A stretch of 64,000 nt of DNA from Obelidium mucronatum. Lineage: Eukaryota; Chytridiomycota; Chytridiomycetes; Chytridiales; Chytriomycetaceae. This document shows, piece after piece, positions 25,601 through 39,278 of this stretch. The stretch is taken from NCBI GenBank assembly GCA_025765595.1, contig JAIVFH010000003.1, forward strand, positions 558,001-622,000, in the 5' to 3' direction. A program made the translations under genes and the position numbers. The first letter of the stretch is position 1. Each line of letters opens with the position of its first letter. The notes beneath the pieces were generated by a model. That model saw nothing but the letters and a program-made list of their open reading frames with translations, searched no databases and was not told the origin of the DNA.

Positions 25601-28600
25601 AGACTATATGAATGTGCCAACACAGTCCCGAGCGCATTTTCATAGTTACATAGCAGGGGAGGTGGATAGACGTTAAAGCCACTTCGTTGTAGTTTACTCA
25701 ACCAGAGCAACAAATCGCTTGGAAGGGCATCGCCTTCGAAAACGTCACCCAAAACAAGCAAGCATTCAGCAGCAAGTCCGATTTTATCCAGTAAAATTCC
25801 TTGATATTTTTCCATTTTGGGAACGCCATCATTGAATCCAATGGCAGATTCAACAGCATCCGTCAAGTCCTGCAGCATGAACACAACATCTTGTCGCGGA
25901 GCAAGATCCCATCCAAGACCAGGGAAGGATATATCCAGAAACAATGATGGTCGGGACACACCATCTATGAAAACTTCTTGCTCATCCATAATAAACCTTT
26001 GTGCAGAAAAGATAGCAAAAGCAAGACGAGCGACAACTGTGCAAAAATTGATAGCTAGCTTCACTCTCAATAGATTCACTTCCTGCGAAAAATTCAAGCC
26101 CTGCAAAGTTGACTGTGTCATGCGAATGAAGTCAACAATAATCTCAATTATGGATGATTGGAAGACGCTTGGCTCGCGAGCTATAATTTCAAAATCACGA
26201 TTTTGCGACAAGCTGCGCAGAGCGTACATGATATTGTCAATCATGCGAGGATGCAGGAGCTCTAATGAATTTTGGCGCGTTTCCGCATACCACTGCCATA
26301 AATGGACAACATACAGCTGATACAGGGATATATGCATGAAGTAGCTTGCTTGAACAATAGCTCGAATTTCCCAGATATTATCTGAGTTCAAAATCTAGAG
26401 GGGGGTTAGCACAAAGAAATGCCATTTCAAGAGCTTACAGGAGCCAAAAAATGCCTAAAATTATTGAACAACAGATTATCGGCACTAGAATACGACTCCA
26501 GTGAGTAACCGTCTTCTGATTTCAGCTAATGCCAGCGTTAGCCAACATCTACTGAGTTAAAGATAAATCTTACAGGAACACCGCCCAAGGCCATCAAAAG
26601 AACCATGTAATTAGAATACGTAATAACAAATTCGTTATCAACCGTCGTTACACTTGTCATATATGGAACGGCTAACGACGACAAAAACTTTGCGCAATGC
26701 CTCAATGCCTTGGGCCGTCCACTGAGACAGAATTGTCTTGCCAGCTCACCAAGATAGAACTTAAACAATAAGCTGTAATCACTTGAGGCTATCGTATTGA
26801 GGGGTAGTAGTTTGATTGCCCCAATAACCCCTGGAGTCAACTTATGTCCAAGCAAATCTCGCTCCATAAAAGCGTACATGGCATTCTTGCTCAAATAATT
26901 GTTTCTTTGGTTGAGAATGGCCTGTAGTGGCAAGAATCCCGGTTCATTCAAGTGTGGAGACACAGCTTGTGATATGGTGTAGAAGTCTGAAAGGGCCGAA
27001 AGAGAAGCATGCCGGATGCGGGGGTTTGGACGCGCCATCATAATCAATAAACATGCATCCAGTTTACAAGAGATGCGCATTATTTGTTCACCATCCAAAA
27101 TATGGCTGTGTGAGTCAAAGTCCTTTGACCAATGGCGTATCAATGCTGTCAAGTGTAGCATGATAGTAGCATACGAAATGTCACTAAGGGACGTATTCTT
27201 AATGAGATCCAAAATTGCCTTGATGATCCTGTGGAACAAAAAATGTTAGTGTATAGGCACACATTTTCAATATCCTTACTCTATTCTCATTTCTGGATAC
27301 TTGATAAAAACCCGTTCCATCGAAGAGCTCGTTTCTTTTGCGAGGGCAAGATGCGAATGCAGCAAATAAGGTCCAATGAAAAGTTTACCGCTGACTAACT
27401 CTGGCTGAGGTATGAAAGGAAGAATTCGAATGATTTCACGGAAGAGCTGCAATATAACTAGCAAATCATGTCTTTCTCTTCCTGATCGATCAATGGGGGC
27501 ACTAGGAACGGCGTGTGTCGCTCCATTCTCCAAGGTGGAAGAAAATGCGAACTTCTTGATATTTTCCTTCGGCTGTCCGATTTTCGCGTACCAATCTTTA
27601 ACAGTGTCATGAACAATATCGTTTTGATCGTCAATTTCTTTGCTTGAAAGATCTGCACAAGACGTTTTTAGGAAACACAACTTCACCGCGCAAACTAACC
27701 TTTCTCTAGAATTTTCTTCGTTTCCAAGGCCGGGCCTGCGTTCCAAAAAGTGTCCAGATTTGAAAAATTAACGCTGTTACGCATGCTCATGGTTTCCATG
27801 GACTCTGATAACATTGCGACTAGGTCTGTATCTCCACGAGCATACATCTTTTCAACTTTACTCGACATGCTTCCGTTTAAGACGGAGAGTCTGCCTGAAG
27901 CTTTTGCAGCAGCTATTGCTGATGCAACAGAATCATCGGTTTGTCCCTGACCAGGCTCCACTAATAATCCAGAAATCCCTAACACAGATATCCCAGCCAC
28001 GCTGTCACAAAACTGCACTAAGTTTACTAGACTGGCATCAAATTCATAGGGAATTCCATTTATCATTTCGGCGAATCTAGGATCCACCCGACTGCAAGTG
28101 GAATTAGTCAAAAACCCAGTATCAGGATCGATAATATTTCTGATGGCACGTAATGCCAAATAGCAGTTTTCAGCGTTTTCTACAGACTTCTGATGGAGCA
28201 AATATGATAAAAGTTTCAAAGTCACATCCAAGCTGTGTTGGTGTCATTAGCCAAGACCATACACGGAGAGGATCCTCACCTATGTGCTGCCATTTGTACC
28301 AAAATTTCATTCACAACATCCATACAATCTGTGGGAATTTTATCCTTTCTTCTCACAAAGAGTGAATCAGCAATAAATTTGATTCGATCAGAAATCACTT
28401 GCTGAGACTCTTCACCAAAGGGTCTGCACAGATAACCGAAACTTTCTTCAGTGGAAAACTTGTTTATCAATTTGCTGAGTGCCGTATCTTTCGTGTCCAA
28501 AAAGAAGCGACCGCGCAAAATTTGAAGAACTCCATGATAGACGTATGGCTTAATTTTTGGTTTGTTGACAAGGTCAACTAAAAGGGCACTCAGTGTAGGC

Positions 28601-30179
28601 TGGAAGAACTCATAGGACGCATTCGCCAAAATTGTGATGCAAACTCGAGTTGCAGCAGCTTTTAAATCTTCAGAGGCATTTCCCCATCGAGAAACTGTTT
28701 TATATAGATCCATCATCTGCAATGCAAATTTCAGGTCAACAAATTAAATGAACAATTGCCAATACCTCTCTATGAAGCTGAGATTCCCAAGGTTCCATTC
28801 CTTCGCTGAGTGTAAAATCTAATGGCTGGACGATTTTTTCGAGACATTGGATAATGGCAAGTCGGACCACGGTTTTCTTAGTTCTTTCGTAATGACCCAC
28901 TAGTTCCCGTATCAGACGCAGCGTATTACTTGCTTGCTCGGGTAGAGGGCGAGAAAAGATGTAACGAACTGATGATAGTATCAATACAATTTCGTCTGGG
29001 GTACGTTTTTGGGCATGATCCAACACTCCAAAGACTTGCTTCAGAATTTCTGTGGGTCTTCAGCAAGAATCAGTACCTTTTACGGCCATCAGAAATCCGA
29101 ATAAGAAGCGACTTACCCCACCACAGATAAGTCTCCAATAATAATCGCCCATCTCGTGGATATCTTTTCGAATACTTTGGCTTCGTGATCGATAGCCAGA
29201 CGACGCAAAGATGCCGTTTTGAAGTACGAAAAAGCGTGTTTGATAAACAGCGTATTTGTCTCGCGCTTGATAATTGTTTCATTGAATTTGTGTGAGATCC
29301 GAATGATTACATCAATAATTGCCAACACCAAGACCGAGCGCTGAAACAAAACTTCTCAATCTCTAGAAACAGAAGCAAAACCAATCAAATGTACCAAGTA
29401 TTCTACGCTATCTGGCGGAAGTGATTGGATCTGTGGAATTCGGCGAGCAAAGTGTTCCCATCCAAATGGAGACTTCTGGGCTCCAAGGACTTCATTCGGC
29501 ATAACCAAGAGTAGAGATCGAACCAATGCATCATAATAGTTTGTTGGAAGTACTTCAACAAAGGAAATAAAATTCAACTGCGCCAGGTCTTTGAGTGGGA
29601 AAGTCCCAGACGAGCAGTCCTGATACATATGCCTTCAGAAACCGGTCCCAACGACAGGAATGACACAAATAGTACTTACGCGCACAAATGATTTCACATC
29701 ATCCAATCGGTTAGACATTGACTTCGCGAGTTCAATTTGCCAATTTGTGACAGAATTGATGATAATATCTGCGTTGAATTGATACTCCATGGATGCTAGC
29801 TGACTTTCAAGAGCAATCATTTTTTGCCGTATTTGCTCCGCTTGCAGATAGTTTTCGGATCGAATGGCCGCCTCTTTGACCTTTCAATCCAAATTAGCTT
29901 CGTTTGCAAGTGACCCGACAAGACGCTGTCTTACCGCATTCATGTCGCTCAAACTCGCCTTGAGCTTTTCGATATACACCTGCCCATTCGAATAAGTTAG
30001 TGTTGGATGCCATCCAAATTGGATGAGACATAATAAACAAATTTGAGCAGCAGGGTATCATACGAGAAGCTTACCGTATCTGCATCAATAACTTTGGGAC
30101 TACTATTCGAGATGTGATACTTTGGGAAGGTTGTTGTTAGCAAGTGAACATGTGGTGAATCAAGCCGAATCCAAACCAT
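22676..30179 (-). CDS. Furry/Mor2/Tao3 (PAG1)-like cell-morphogenesis scaffold
   Basis: About 20 exons with introns of about 35-60 nt encode a helical protein near 2,200 residues; yeast Tao3 has about 2,370. This family scaffolds the NDR/Orb6 kinase pathway in polarised growth. Supporting stretches: SRDFQRSVLVLAIIDVIIRI, HAFSYFKTASLRRLAIDHEA, KLDACLLIMMARPNPRIRHA (fits the family's 'polymorphic repeat then lose/keep CRPSPRIR' type segment) and SQQLILEVVLPWCRYVNFSD. Start ATG at 30179-30177 (MVWIRLDSPHVHL). A short coiled coil (VKEAAIRSENYLQAEQIRQK) lies near the N-terminus. The last exon was recovered by splicing over a 35-nt intron (VAALHSLR stop). Family assignment rests on pattern memory, not on a search. 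Confidence 0.62.
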
Positions 30180-30323
30180 TTTTATAGTGTGGAATCACAT
30201 TCAAAAATTATTACAGGTTAACCAACAATTCTTACTGAACAAAGAATACGTTATCAGCAATCATTTATTCCGAATGAAACTCAAGATAAACAACTGGAGG
30301 CATGCTCCCCCTCCGTTCGCCAT

Positions 30324-31161
30324 TTACTTGTTCAACACAATACCATCGAAACGCTTCTTGAACCATTGAATGGTCTCATCCTTGGTAAGTCTGTGTGGGA
30401 AACCGACACGTCCGTGAGCGTGCTTCTTGCGGGCAACACGGTTTCCTGGACGGCCCATAACAACGTAGAAGTCCATTCCGTAAATACCAATAGATGGATC
30501 GTACTTGATACCCAAGTCAATGTGTTCCTGGATACCGAAACCAAAGTTTCCAGTGGCGGAAAAGTTGCTCTTCAACAACTCGTATTCCTTGACCTTCAAT
30601 CCACGCTCAAGGATTTCTTCGGCCTTTGGCCCACGAACAGTGCAGTGGACGGCAATCTTTTCGTTACGACGGATACCGAAAGTACGAACAGTGTAACGGG
30701 CCTTGGAGTAGACTGGTTGCTGTCCAGTGAGCTGCTCGAGCACCTTTGAAGCACGAGTGAGTCTGTCACCAGATTCACCGACACAGATGTTGAGGCAGAG
30801 CTTCTCGAGCTTCAATTCACGGTTAACGTTTTGGGTCTGTTCGTCAGCCTGTAATCGAAGACAGCAGTGTTAGACATTCAGGTTTGTGACCAGATCATCA
30901 CGATATTCAGTCGAAGTTCCTGCCAGATCTGTACACCAGCACTACTTTTTTCCATGGAGAAAGATTCGACTTCTATGTATCTCCGGTTGACTGATAGAGA
31001 TGTCTAAGCGATGTCTCCCCTCTGCGCAACCCTTCCATCACAGCGTCTCTACTCCTTTTGCAATAGACTCTCTTCACGGTATTTCTTCGACAGACGACGC
31101 CCCTCTCATCTCTGATGGTCCTGGCAAGTGGGGATGGATGATGGTCGGGCAGTGTTACCAT
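30324..31161 (-). CDS. RPL11: 60S ribosomal protein L11 (uL5)
   Basis: uL5 sits in the central protuberance of the large subunit and contacts 5S rRNA. Exon 2 (30849-30324) encodes [20 protein letters not shown] onward, including [58 protein letters not shown] and [17 protein letters not shown], close to other eukaryotic L11 over the whole length. The only start I find that keeps phase 0 is an ATG at 31161-31159 followed at once by GTAACA, that is, an exon consisting of just the start codon, then a 309-nt intron. This layout is common in fungal ribosomal protein genes. Its size (about 175 residues) is normal. Confidence 0.95.
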
Positions 31162-31498
31162 TTTTGAATTTTAAACACGAAATCAGCTGTGGTGAAGAAT
31201 ACAAGTGGAAAGATCACTGCTAACCTCTACTAACCGGCGTAGAAAGAGAGATCGACAAAGTCATTCATGGACACCCTGGCATTTTCTCTCGTTGGATGTG
31301 GTAGAGGGGCCTAGGAAAGGAGTTGATTGACTCAACATGAGCAACGATCGCTTGCAGAATCGCGACCCATCAATTAAAATGTATACTACCCACATGATTG
31401 AAGGCTGCAAAGAAACATTCACCTATCTTTTAATATGTGTATTTATTGCCCAGAAGAAATGAATCAGCAAGCATGGCCATCCATGCAACCTTGCAATA
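31162..31498. promoter_or_regulatory. Intergenic spacer: RPL11 promoter and cyclin 3' region
   Basis: About 340 bp between the RPL11 start codon and the stop of the upstream cyclin gene, both on the minus strand. Presumably holds the RPL11 promoter. I see no open frame of note, no tRNA and no repeat. Confidence 0.35.
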
Positions 31499-32409
31499 CT
31501 ATGAAATTATGTATCGTGAGCTGGTTCGTACCAAACTAACATAGTATTGCTGTAACAACTGATGATTACAGGCCAACCGCCAATGAATCATTTGGCAAAA
31601 TTCGACCTCCAGCAAGTTTAACTCTTGCAAAGTTATTCCTCCGACTTTGGCAAAATGGGTATTTGTGCAGTAAATATCAGATACAGCCTTGCTACCCGCC
31701 GTAAGCGCGCTGATCAGGAACCGGTGAGATGTCAATGAAGAAATGGTAAACGTTTTATGAAGATCGCACATCCTAGAGAAAAGTTCAATATCAATTAGTA
31801 TCGTATTCCGTCCTCTGTCAATGTGTGAGGTCTTGTGAGTAATTCCTGAACTTCATCTCCCCCATATCCGGTACTATATTCATGGGCACCAAATTGTCGT
31901 CTGATGTTCAATAGACTGATGAAAAACGTTCCGTTGATAGTCGATATTGCAAGCTCGATGTTTACTCAACAAGAAGTGGATCGTCAAAGGAATCAAGCGA
32001 CACGAAAACACACCTATCTACATAAATGAGCAGCAATAAAACAACAGCTTTCTCAATCGACGCATATTTTACGATTCTTCGAACGTAATCAGAGACAGAA
32101 ATTCTGAGGTTGCGCAACACCAATGAGTACCTCCCTCCAAAAAAAAAGTGAACGACGCATACCCTGGAACAGCCCTCGAGTGAAAGCGAGTTAAATTTGA
32201 ATGGTTTAAGGGGATATTATCGTTATGTACAATCAGGCGTTCTGAAGAGCAAATGGATATCAGACTCAATGGCCCCAAACCCAAGGACACGTACCCAGCA
32301 TCTCTATAATCATAACCAAAATGGCTTCAATCGGGCAGTTGTCAAACTCAGGCGGCAGCACTGTCCGTCCCTGCGGAGTTGCCATGTGTGGCAACAAGGG
32401 CGTTGACAT
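31499..32409 (-). CDS. PHO80-like cyclin
   Basis: Exons 32409-32295, 32241-32163, 32103-32014 and 31772-31499 join in frame to 185 residues. The order is exactly that of Pho80-type cyclins: CPIEAILVMIIEMLERLI, NDNIPLNHSNLTRFHSRAVP, GISVSDYVRRIVKYASIEKA, LLLIYVDRMCDLHKTFTISS, LTSHRFLISALTAGSKAVSD and FAKVGGITLQELNLLEVEFC. Such cyclins pair with a Pho85-type kinase in nutrient, phosphate or glycogen control. The ATG at 32409 is the first in frame after the upstream AT-rich region. The third intron (about 240 nt) is long for this genome. Divergent from gmd, 172 bp apart. Confidence 0.88.
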
Positions 32410-32581
32410 TGGGGGTTTCTCGGAATTTTCGAAGGCACACGCGAACAAGGCACGCCCAAACAACTTTATATTATTAAATAGAAGTATTCTTCTACAGAAA
32501 CTGTTTAATCATAATCAGTATATCATCTCCGATTTTTCTTTCAATTTATTTACTTCCAAAAACAAGTCAATAATAACAAGA

Positions 32582-34324
<1,743 letters not shown>

Positions 34325-34436
34325 AGAGGGAAAGGGAATACAATAAAAAACCAGCATATATTTTTTTAAATTGAACATGGCAATAAAATAACACGCAATA
34401 GCAAAAACACATAAATCAAACCGGCCATATCAAACG

Positions 34437-35000
34437 TTAAAAACGCATCTGCATAAAACGTTCAATAAACACGCCAAAATAAAAGCAAAACTTTGGTTTC
34501 CATACCTTGTCCACCAACACATCAAGAGAACGAGTTTTGAAGCTCCATTCAGAAGAATCGCTGATTGCTTTAAATGCATTGCTTCTTGATCCCAAATGAT
34601 TATTGATCTTGTTGTCTGGATTTATCTTCATCTTTGATACCGCCAACCGAATAAACTTTTGGCTGATTTCTTGCACCGTCTTTTTCGCACACTATATTTT
34701 TGAAAAATGATTTGTTGGGCTTTGGTACATTCTACCGGTTCAGCATTTCTGTTTTTTCGTTCACCTTTTCATACATTGACGCCAGAATGGGAAGAAATGG
34801 GTCTTGGTTTGCAAACTGGCTCGGCTGACCGTCAGAAGGCACCACTGAAATTTCATCGCTTGTCAGGTCTGCAATAAACGGAGGAGTTACTGTCGTAGAT
34901 GTTCGGGTTTTTTTCCGAGCTTTTGAATAAAAGTGAGTATTATTTTTTAACATCCTGAAAAAAACGTCTCACAGTGTTCAAGCGTCGTTTTCATTTCCAT
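34437..35000 (-). CDS. Small unrecognised protein, two to four exons
   Basis: The best model starts at the ATG at 35000 (MEMKTTLEHCETFF) or at the ATG at 34953, continues RKKTRTSTTVTPPFIADLTS and FANQDPFLPILASMYEK, then splices (AAG|GTGAAC, phase 0) to CAKKTVQEISQKFIRLAVSK and FKAISDSSEWSFKTRSLDVL. The last residues depend on whether GTATGG...CAG is spliced; both choices end at the same stop. About 150-160 residues, basic N-terminus, helical C-terminus. I do not recognise it. A nuclear role is possible from composition only. Confidence 0.45.
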
Positions 35001-35186
35001 TTTTCTCTTTAAAGTATAATGGTGATTACTTGCGGGGCTCTGCTGTCCAGTGAGTAAAATGAATGATACAAAAATGACACACTCAACTGTTGAAACAAGC
35101 TCCTCAGTGAAAGTTGTGTATGAAATACTTCTGCTGAAGTTTATAAAGAAAAAAGATTCTCAGCATTCCTAAAGAAAAACTACAAG

Positions 35187-37761
35187 TCACGATACAAACT
35201 TTGATTTTCCAGACATTGAGGGATTCTGCACTTCAACTCCCACAAATTCGTCCATTAGCTCGTGTTCCTGATCCTCACCAAAGAAATCTTCCAGTTCGGT
35301 GCTCACAATATTCGCTGGTTCAACCTTCTTGGCTGAATTCTTCCCACTTTCAGCTACACTTTTAACTGTTTTGACTGCAGACGACTCGATGCCAACAACA
35401 CGCCGCGTATCTGCTTCATACTTGGCAACACTACTATCAACTTTTTTAGAATCAACTTGATCAGCCTCATAACTCTGCGGTAGACAAAAAACAGTTTTTT
35501 TAAATAAAAAAAACTTTGGTTACAATTGAAACTCACTTTGGACCAAGGCATCTGAGCTTTCACAACGGAGCTGCCATGCTTAGAATATCCAAGACGTCGA
35601 GATGATTTTCTTACAATTGGTTCCGGCACTATGGGAACCTGTTCCACAACCTGTCTTTTAGCCGACCCAGTCACCTTCCGCCCTACAGATCCAGCAGCCT
35701 GTACTTCCAAGTTGCTCTTTTTCTCTACCGTTGCTTTCACCGCCAGTTTTGTCAAATCATGAAAACTCTTTTTAGTTGTTGTTGAGCCCACTTTTGCTGT
35801 ACTGGATAGCCGAGTTGGAGTCTGCGCTATTGAGCTTCCATCAGTAGAACCCACAATCGACAGCTTTTGACGGCGACTTGACGACGGCAATATAGTGACT
35901 CCCTCTTCCACAACAGCAGGCTTCTTTGATTTCGCTACAGATGTAACAGACTCGCTGTGGTTTTGAATAAAGGCTTCCAGAGCAGATTGCGTAAACTTTT
36001 CTGGAACAAATGTTTCGTCGGCGGAAAGCTCAGCTTGTTCGTGGGAACGCTTCGCAGATTTCCCGCCACGAGACTTGCCACTTGATGCAGGGGGGACTGG
36101 ACAGAGTTCGGTGGTTGGGCTTTGAGGGTGCAAGTTAGTATTTGTATGGGCAGATGAGGACTTCGTTGAATTTTTGGGTTCTTCCACATGAGCTGGAAGA
36201 GAAGTACCCATCGGGATTCCAATGTCGCTTGAAACAGCCAAAGACACATCTGATAGATCTGACATCGATCCAACAATACCGCTTTGTTTCACGACAGAAA
36301 GTGTCTTGTTTTGTCCCTATGAACCAGATGATTTGTCAATGAATGTTCAGACATACCAACCCTGCGAAATCACCCACCTCCTCCATATGCATAAATTTTT
36401 TAGCATTGTGTTTTCCTGCTTTTCCTGCAGGTTGCGGTTTGATAGGCTCAACGACGTTAGACTCTTCCGCTGCAGAAGCCAAGCTCCGTCTCGTCTTGAC
36501 CCCAACTACAGGGCTACTTTTTGCGACAACAACTCTCTTGGGCCGCCCTCGTCCCTTTTTTGGTTTCGGATCTTCTACCCCCTTCGTGGCCTCGTGTGCC
36601 ATTGTATCCACCAATTCACGTTTTTCAACCAACTTTCGTGGTTTCTCCTTTTTGGATGGAACAGGTGGCGCTGAAGCATCAGCAGCAACTGATTGCACCT
36701 TGATGATTTTAGTTCTCTTTGGCACGATAGGTTGTGCGGGTTCCTGTAGTTTGCCAAGTTTAGGGCCAGCTGAGGCGGGTTTCTTGTACGTAGCAACAGG
36801 TTTCTTGAGAGAAGGAGGAGGAGATTGAGCAGGTACGAACGGGTCTGGCACAGTCTCTTTGAGGTTCTTCTTGGTTGTCGACTTAATTGTTGGGTATTCT
36901 GGTTTCTTGTCGGCTGTTTTGAGCAAATCAGGCGAAGAGTTCCGCAATTGCGGATCATCAAACTTGGATTTTTGTTGATGCTGCTGCTGCTGCTGCGATA
37001 TTGTCTTTTCAAACAATTCTTGATCAAGACTACAATCAACTCGAGCTAGTGCCGTCGGTTTCAAAAAAAAAAAAAAAAAAAAATCAGCTTCCACCAAAGA
37101 CGAAAATGAACAAGATTCTAGGACTCAACAAATTTGGCTTGTCGACAAGGCAGACATTTGGAGGCCGCCAGCAAGACTCAACAAAGTTTCATCCAAACCG
37201 CGATTCGTTCCAATTTTATCAGTCTCTGCAGACTCGAACGGAAACGTGTTAAAATTAGATTCTCCACGAGTCATGCTGTTTGTTTCGTGCGTTTGACTTG
37301 CGGGCATTGAAAACTTTGGAAGTTGAGATCCGACTGGAGAATTGTCAACCTGCATAGATAAGTTAATTCGGAATTTCAGAGGCTTTTTTTGTAGCATGGA
37401 TTCAATTCATTATCATACCACTTGGCTCTTGTTCATAATTTTGATTATTGAATTGGCTGGAAACATATTAGCTTCATTTAAAAAAATGTTTAAAATTCCT
37501 CACGGCCGCCAGCAACAAAACCAGGAGCCCACAGTAAGTCAATATGAAACGGCCCATGAGAATCTACATTAAATGATTCGGATGCATTGAATGGATCCTG
37601 TAGTGTTAAACGAATTCCTAAAGGTTGGGTTTGTTGTCGCCATCGTTGTTAGAGAAAATTTTGCCAAAAAAAAGGGAGAAAAAAAGGGAACCAAAAAAAA
37701 GTCCCGAAAAATGCTAACCATGATGATCCACAGAAAAAGACACCAGTTTAGAGTAATCCAT
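35187..37761 (-). CDS. Unrecognised AT-hook, low-complexity nuclear-type protein
   Basis: About seven exons. Start MDYSKLVSFSVDHHG at 37761, then DPFNASESFNVDSHGPFHID, QVVDNSPVGSQLPKF, a large exon with polyQ (TISQQQQQHQQKSKF) and a clear AT-hook KPKKGRGRPKRVVVAKS, then LGQNKTLSVVKQSGIVGS and a Ser/Thr/Lys-rich stretch, ending TELEDFFGEDQEHELMDEF ... KSKFVS. Junctions were checked for phase. AT-hooks bind the minor groove of AT-rich DNA, so a chromatin or DNA-repair scaffold is plausible. No catalytic domain seen and no family recognised. A 21-nt A/T homopolymer lies in the intron near 37062-37082. Confidence 0.55.
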
Positions 37762-38333
37762 TTGTGATTCACATTGCTCTTTCTAAGAGAGAATATTAAG
37801 GTTTTTCTCACACTTTGGAGAAAGGTGGCCACACCATTTGGTTTTCGAAGACCACTGAGAAATAATCGGCATTAAAGTCAAGCCAAAACGAGTCCTTTGT
37901 ACTGCATTTCAACTAATAGTGACTGGAATCAGGAAGGCTTCATGGATGTAGAAATTAATAAAACATGACTCAACGTCAGCAACAAGTTTTTGTGGCTTTC
38001 CCACACGGTATAACAGATTTTTGACTTTAAAGGTCTTGGGCCAATGCACTAAGGGTTCGTTGGGCCCATTAAAGTGGTATAAATACGCTCGCAGATCCTG
38101 CGTTACGAAACGCGTGTTACGGAATGAAAAAAAGTATGCGATCGTTGTAAATGTACCTCGTTTGATTTTATGAGAAGTAGGTCACTACTGAGGTTGTGTT
38201 TGATGATAAATTCTGGTGATGCTCCTTTGAGACATCTATCACACCTCAGCATTAGTATTTAACGGAGAAAAGGCGAAGAATGACCTCGTCACAAGTTTCA
38301 AAAGGCAAAACTGAAGCGATGAATCTGAGCCCG
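37762..38333. other. 570-bp gene-free stretch
   Basis: Lies between the start of the AT-hook gene and the stop of the helical orphan, both on the minus strand. Presumably the AT-hook gene promoter plus a 3' flank. I see no convincing exon, RNA gene or repeat. Confidence 0.3.
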
Positions 38334-39239
38334 TTAATTTTTTGTTTTTGTGATTAGTGCAAACCTGTGGGATAACCTTAACCTTGATGATAGATAAAGA
38401 GTACCTTGCGACGATGACCAGGCTATCAGAAGATTTGCACTTGAACAATAAATTTGTAAATTTTCTTGAAGGTCTTGTAGTGTTGTGAAAAGATGAACCA
38501 ACTTACAAGAGCTTTGGGTGGTTGTTTTCAAGAAACTCGACATTTTCGCGCTTCTTGATGAGAATATCGATTAATTCACTCGCCTGAATATCGAAAAAAG
38601 AAGTACATGTGTTGAGTGGTTAGATCCATTGGATTGGAAAAGTGGGTGTCACCTTGATACGAGCTCCAACACCCCAAACGTCACTCATCAGAAAACCATC
38701 CTGATTAGTATCAACAACTGCTGATAAAACCACAAACACCAAAGGCTGCAAGCAAGTTGCCGCAGCCTGAACGCGATAGTCAGGATGTTTGTTTGCATTG
38801 CTGGACAAACTCAATAGGTCTGACAAGGCGTCACAAGCAAGATCAAATAGAGACTGGTTCATCGAGTCTGAGAGAATTTGGGAGATGATCGCGCATAATG
38901 GGGGCACGAGATCTGGTTGTTTTGAAGCCGAAACCCAGGCCTCCAGAATGTGGCTCAGCTGTTGGCGTTCTTCAGTCCCCGATTCTGTTGCATCTGCCTT
39001 GACGGCTTGAACCTATTCGAATGCGTTAATCGAGAGAGAATCGCATTGGAAAAGCAGAAGAAAGAAGCGCACAATGCGTGTGACGATTGCTTGCACATCA
39101 GCGCGTTCCTTTGCAGACGGCGCCCTTCAGCAGGCAGTTAGTTGATCGCGAAACACGTCAAGAAACGCGACGCCTACTTTTTCTTCTTCCGGGCGGCTGG
39201 GTCGCGCAGTTGTTTGTTGAGCGCCTGCAGACTCAGCAT
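38334..39239 (-). CDS. Unrecognised alpha-helical protein, head-to-head with NSE4
   Basis: Starts MLSLQALNKQLRDPAARKKK at 39239 and continues across phase-checked introns: APSAKERADVQAIVTRIVQA, TEERQQLSHILEAWVSASK, PPLCAIISQILSDSMNQSLF, ACDALSDLLSLSSNANKHP, VQAAATCLQPLVFVVLSAVV, ASELIDILIKKRENVEFLEN, ending VARFALITKTKN. About 230-250 residues, all helix, resembling a fragment of a HEAT/ARM solenoid such as an importin-beta-like protein, but too short for that. No family recognised. Its start codon is only 39 bp from that of NSE4, suggesting a shared promoter. Confidence 0.5.
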
Positions 39240-39278
39240 TTTTCCAGTTTACTTTGTCCGAACAACGAAAGACTTCCA

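Noticed and set aside
30850..31158. Possible C/D-box snoRNA in the RPL11 intron
   Set aside because: A GTGATGA and nearby CTGA occur on the minus strand (about 30890-30915), but they are only about 15 nt apart and no terminal stem or well-placed second box is visible.
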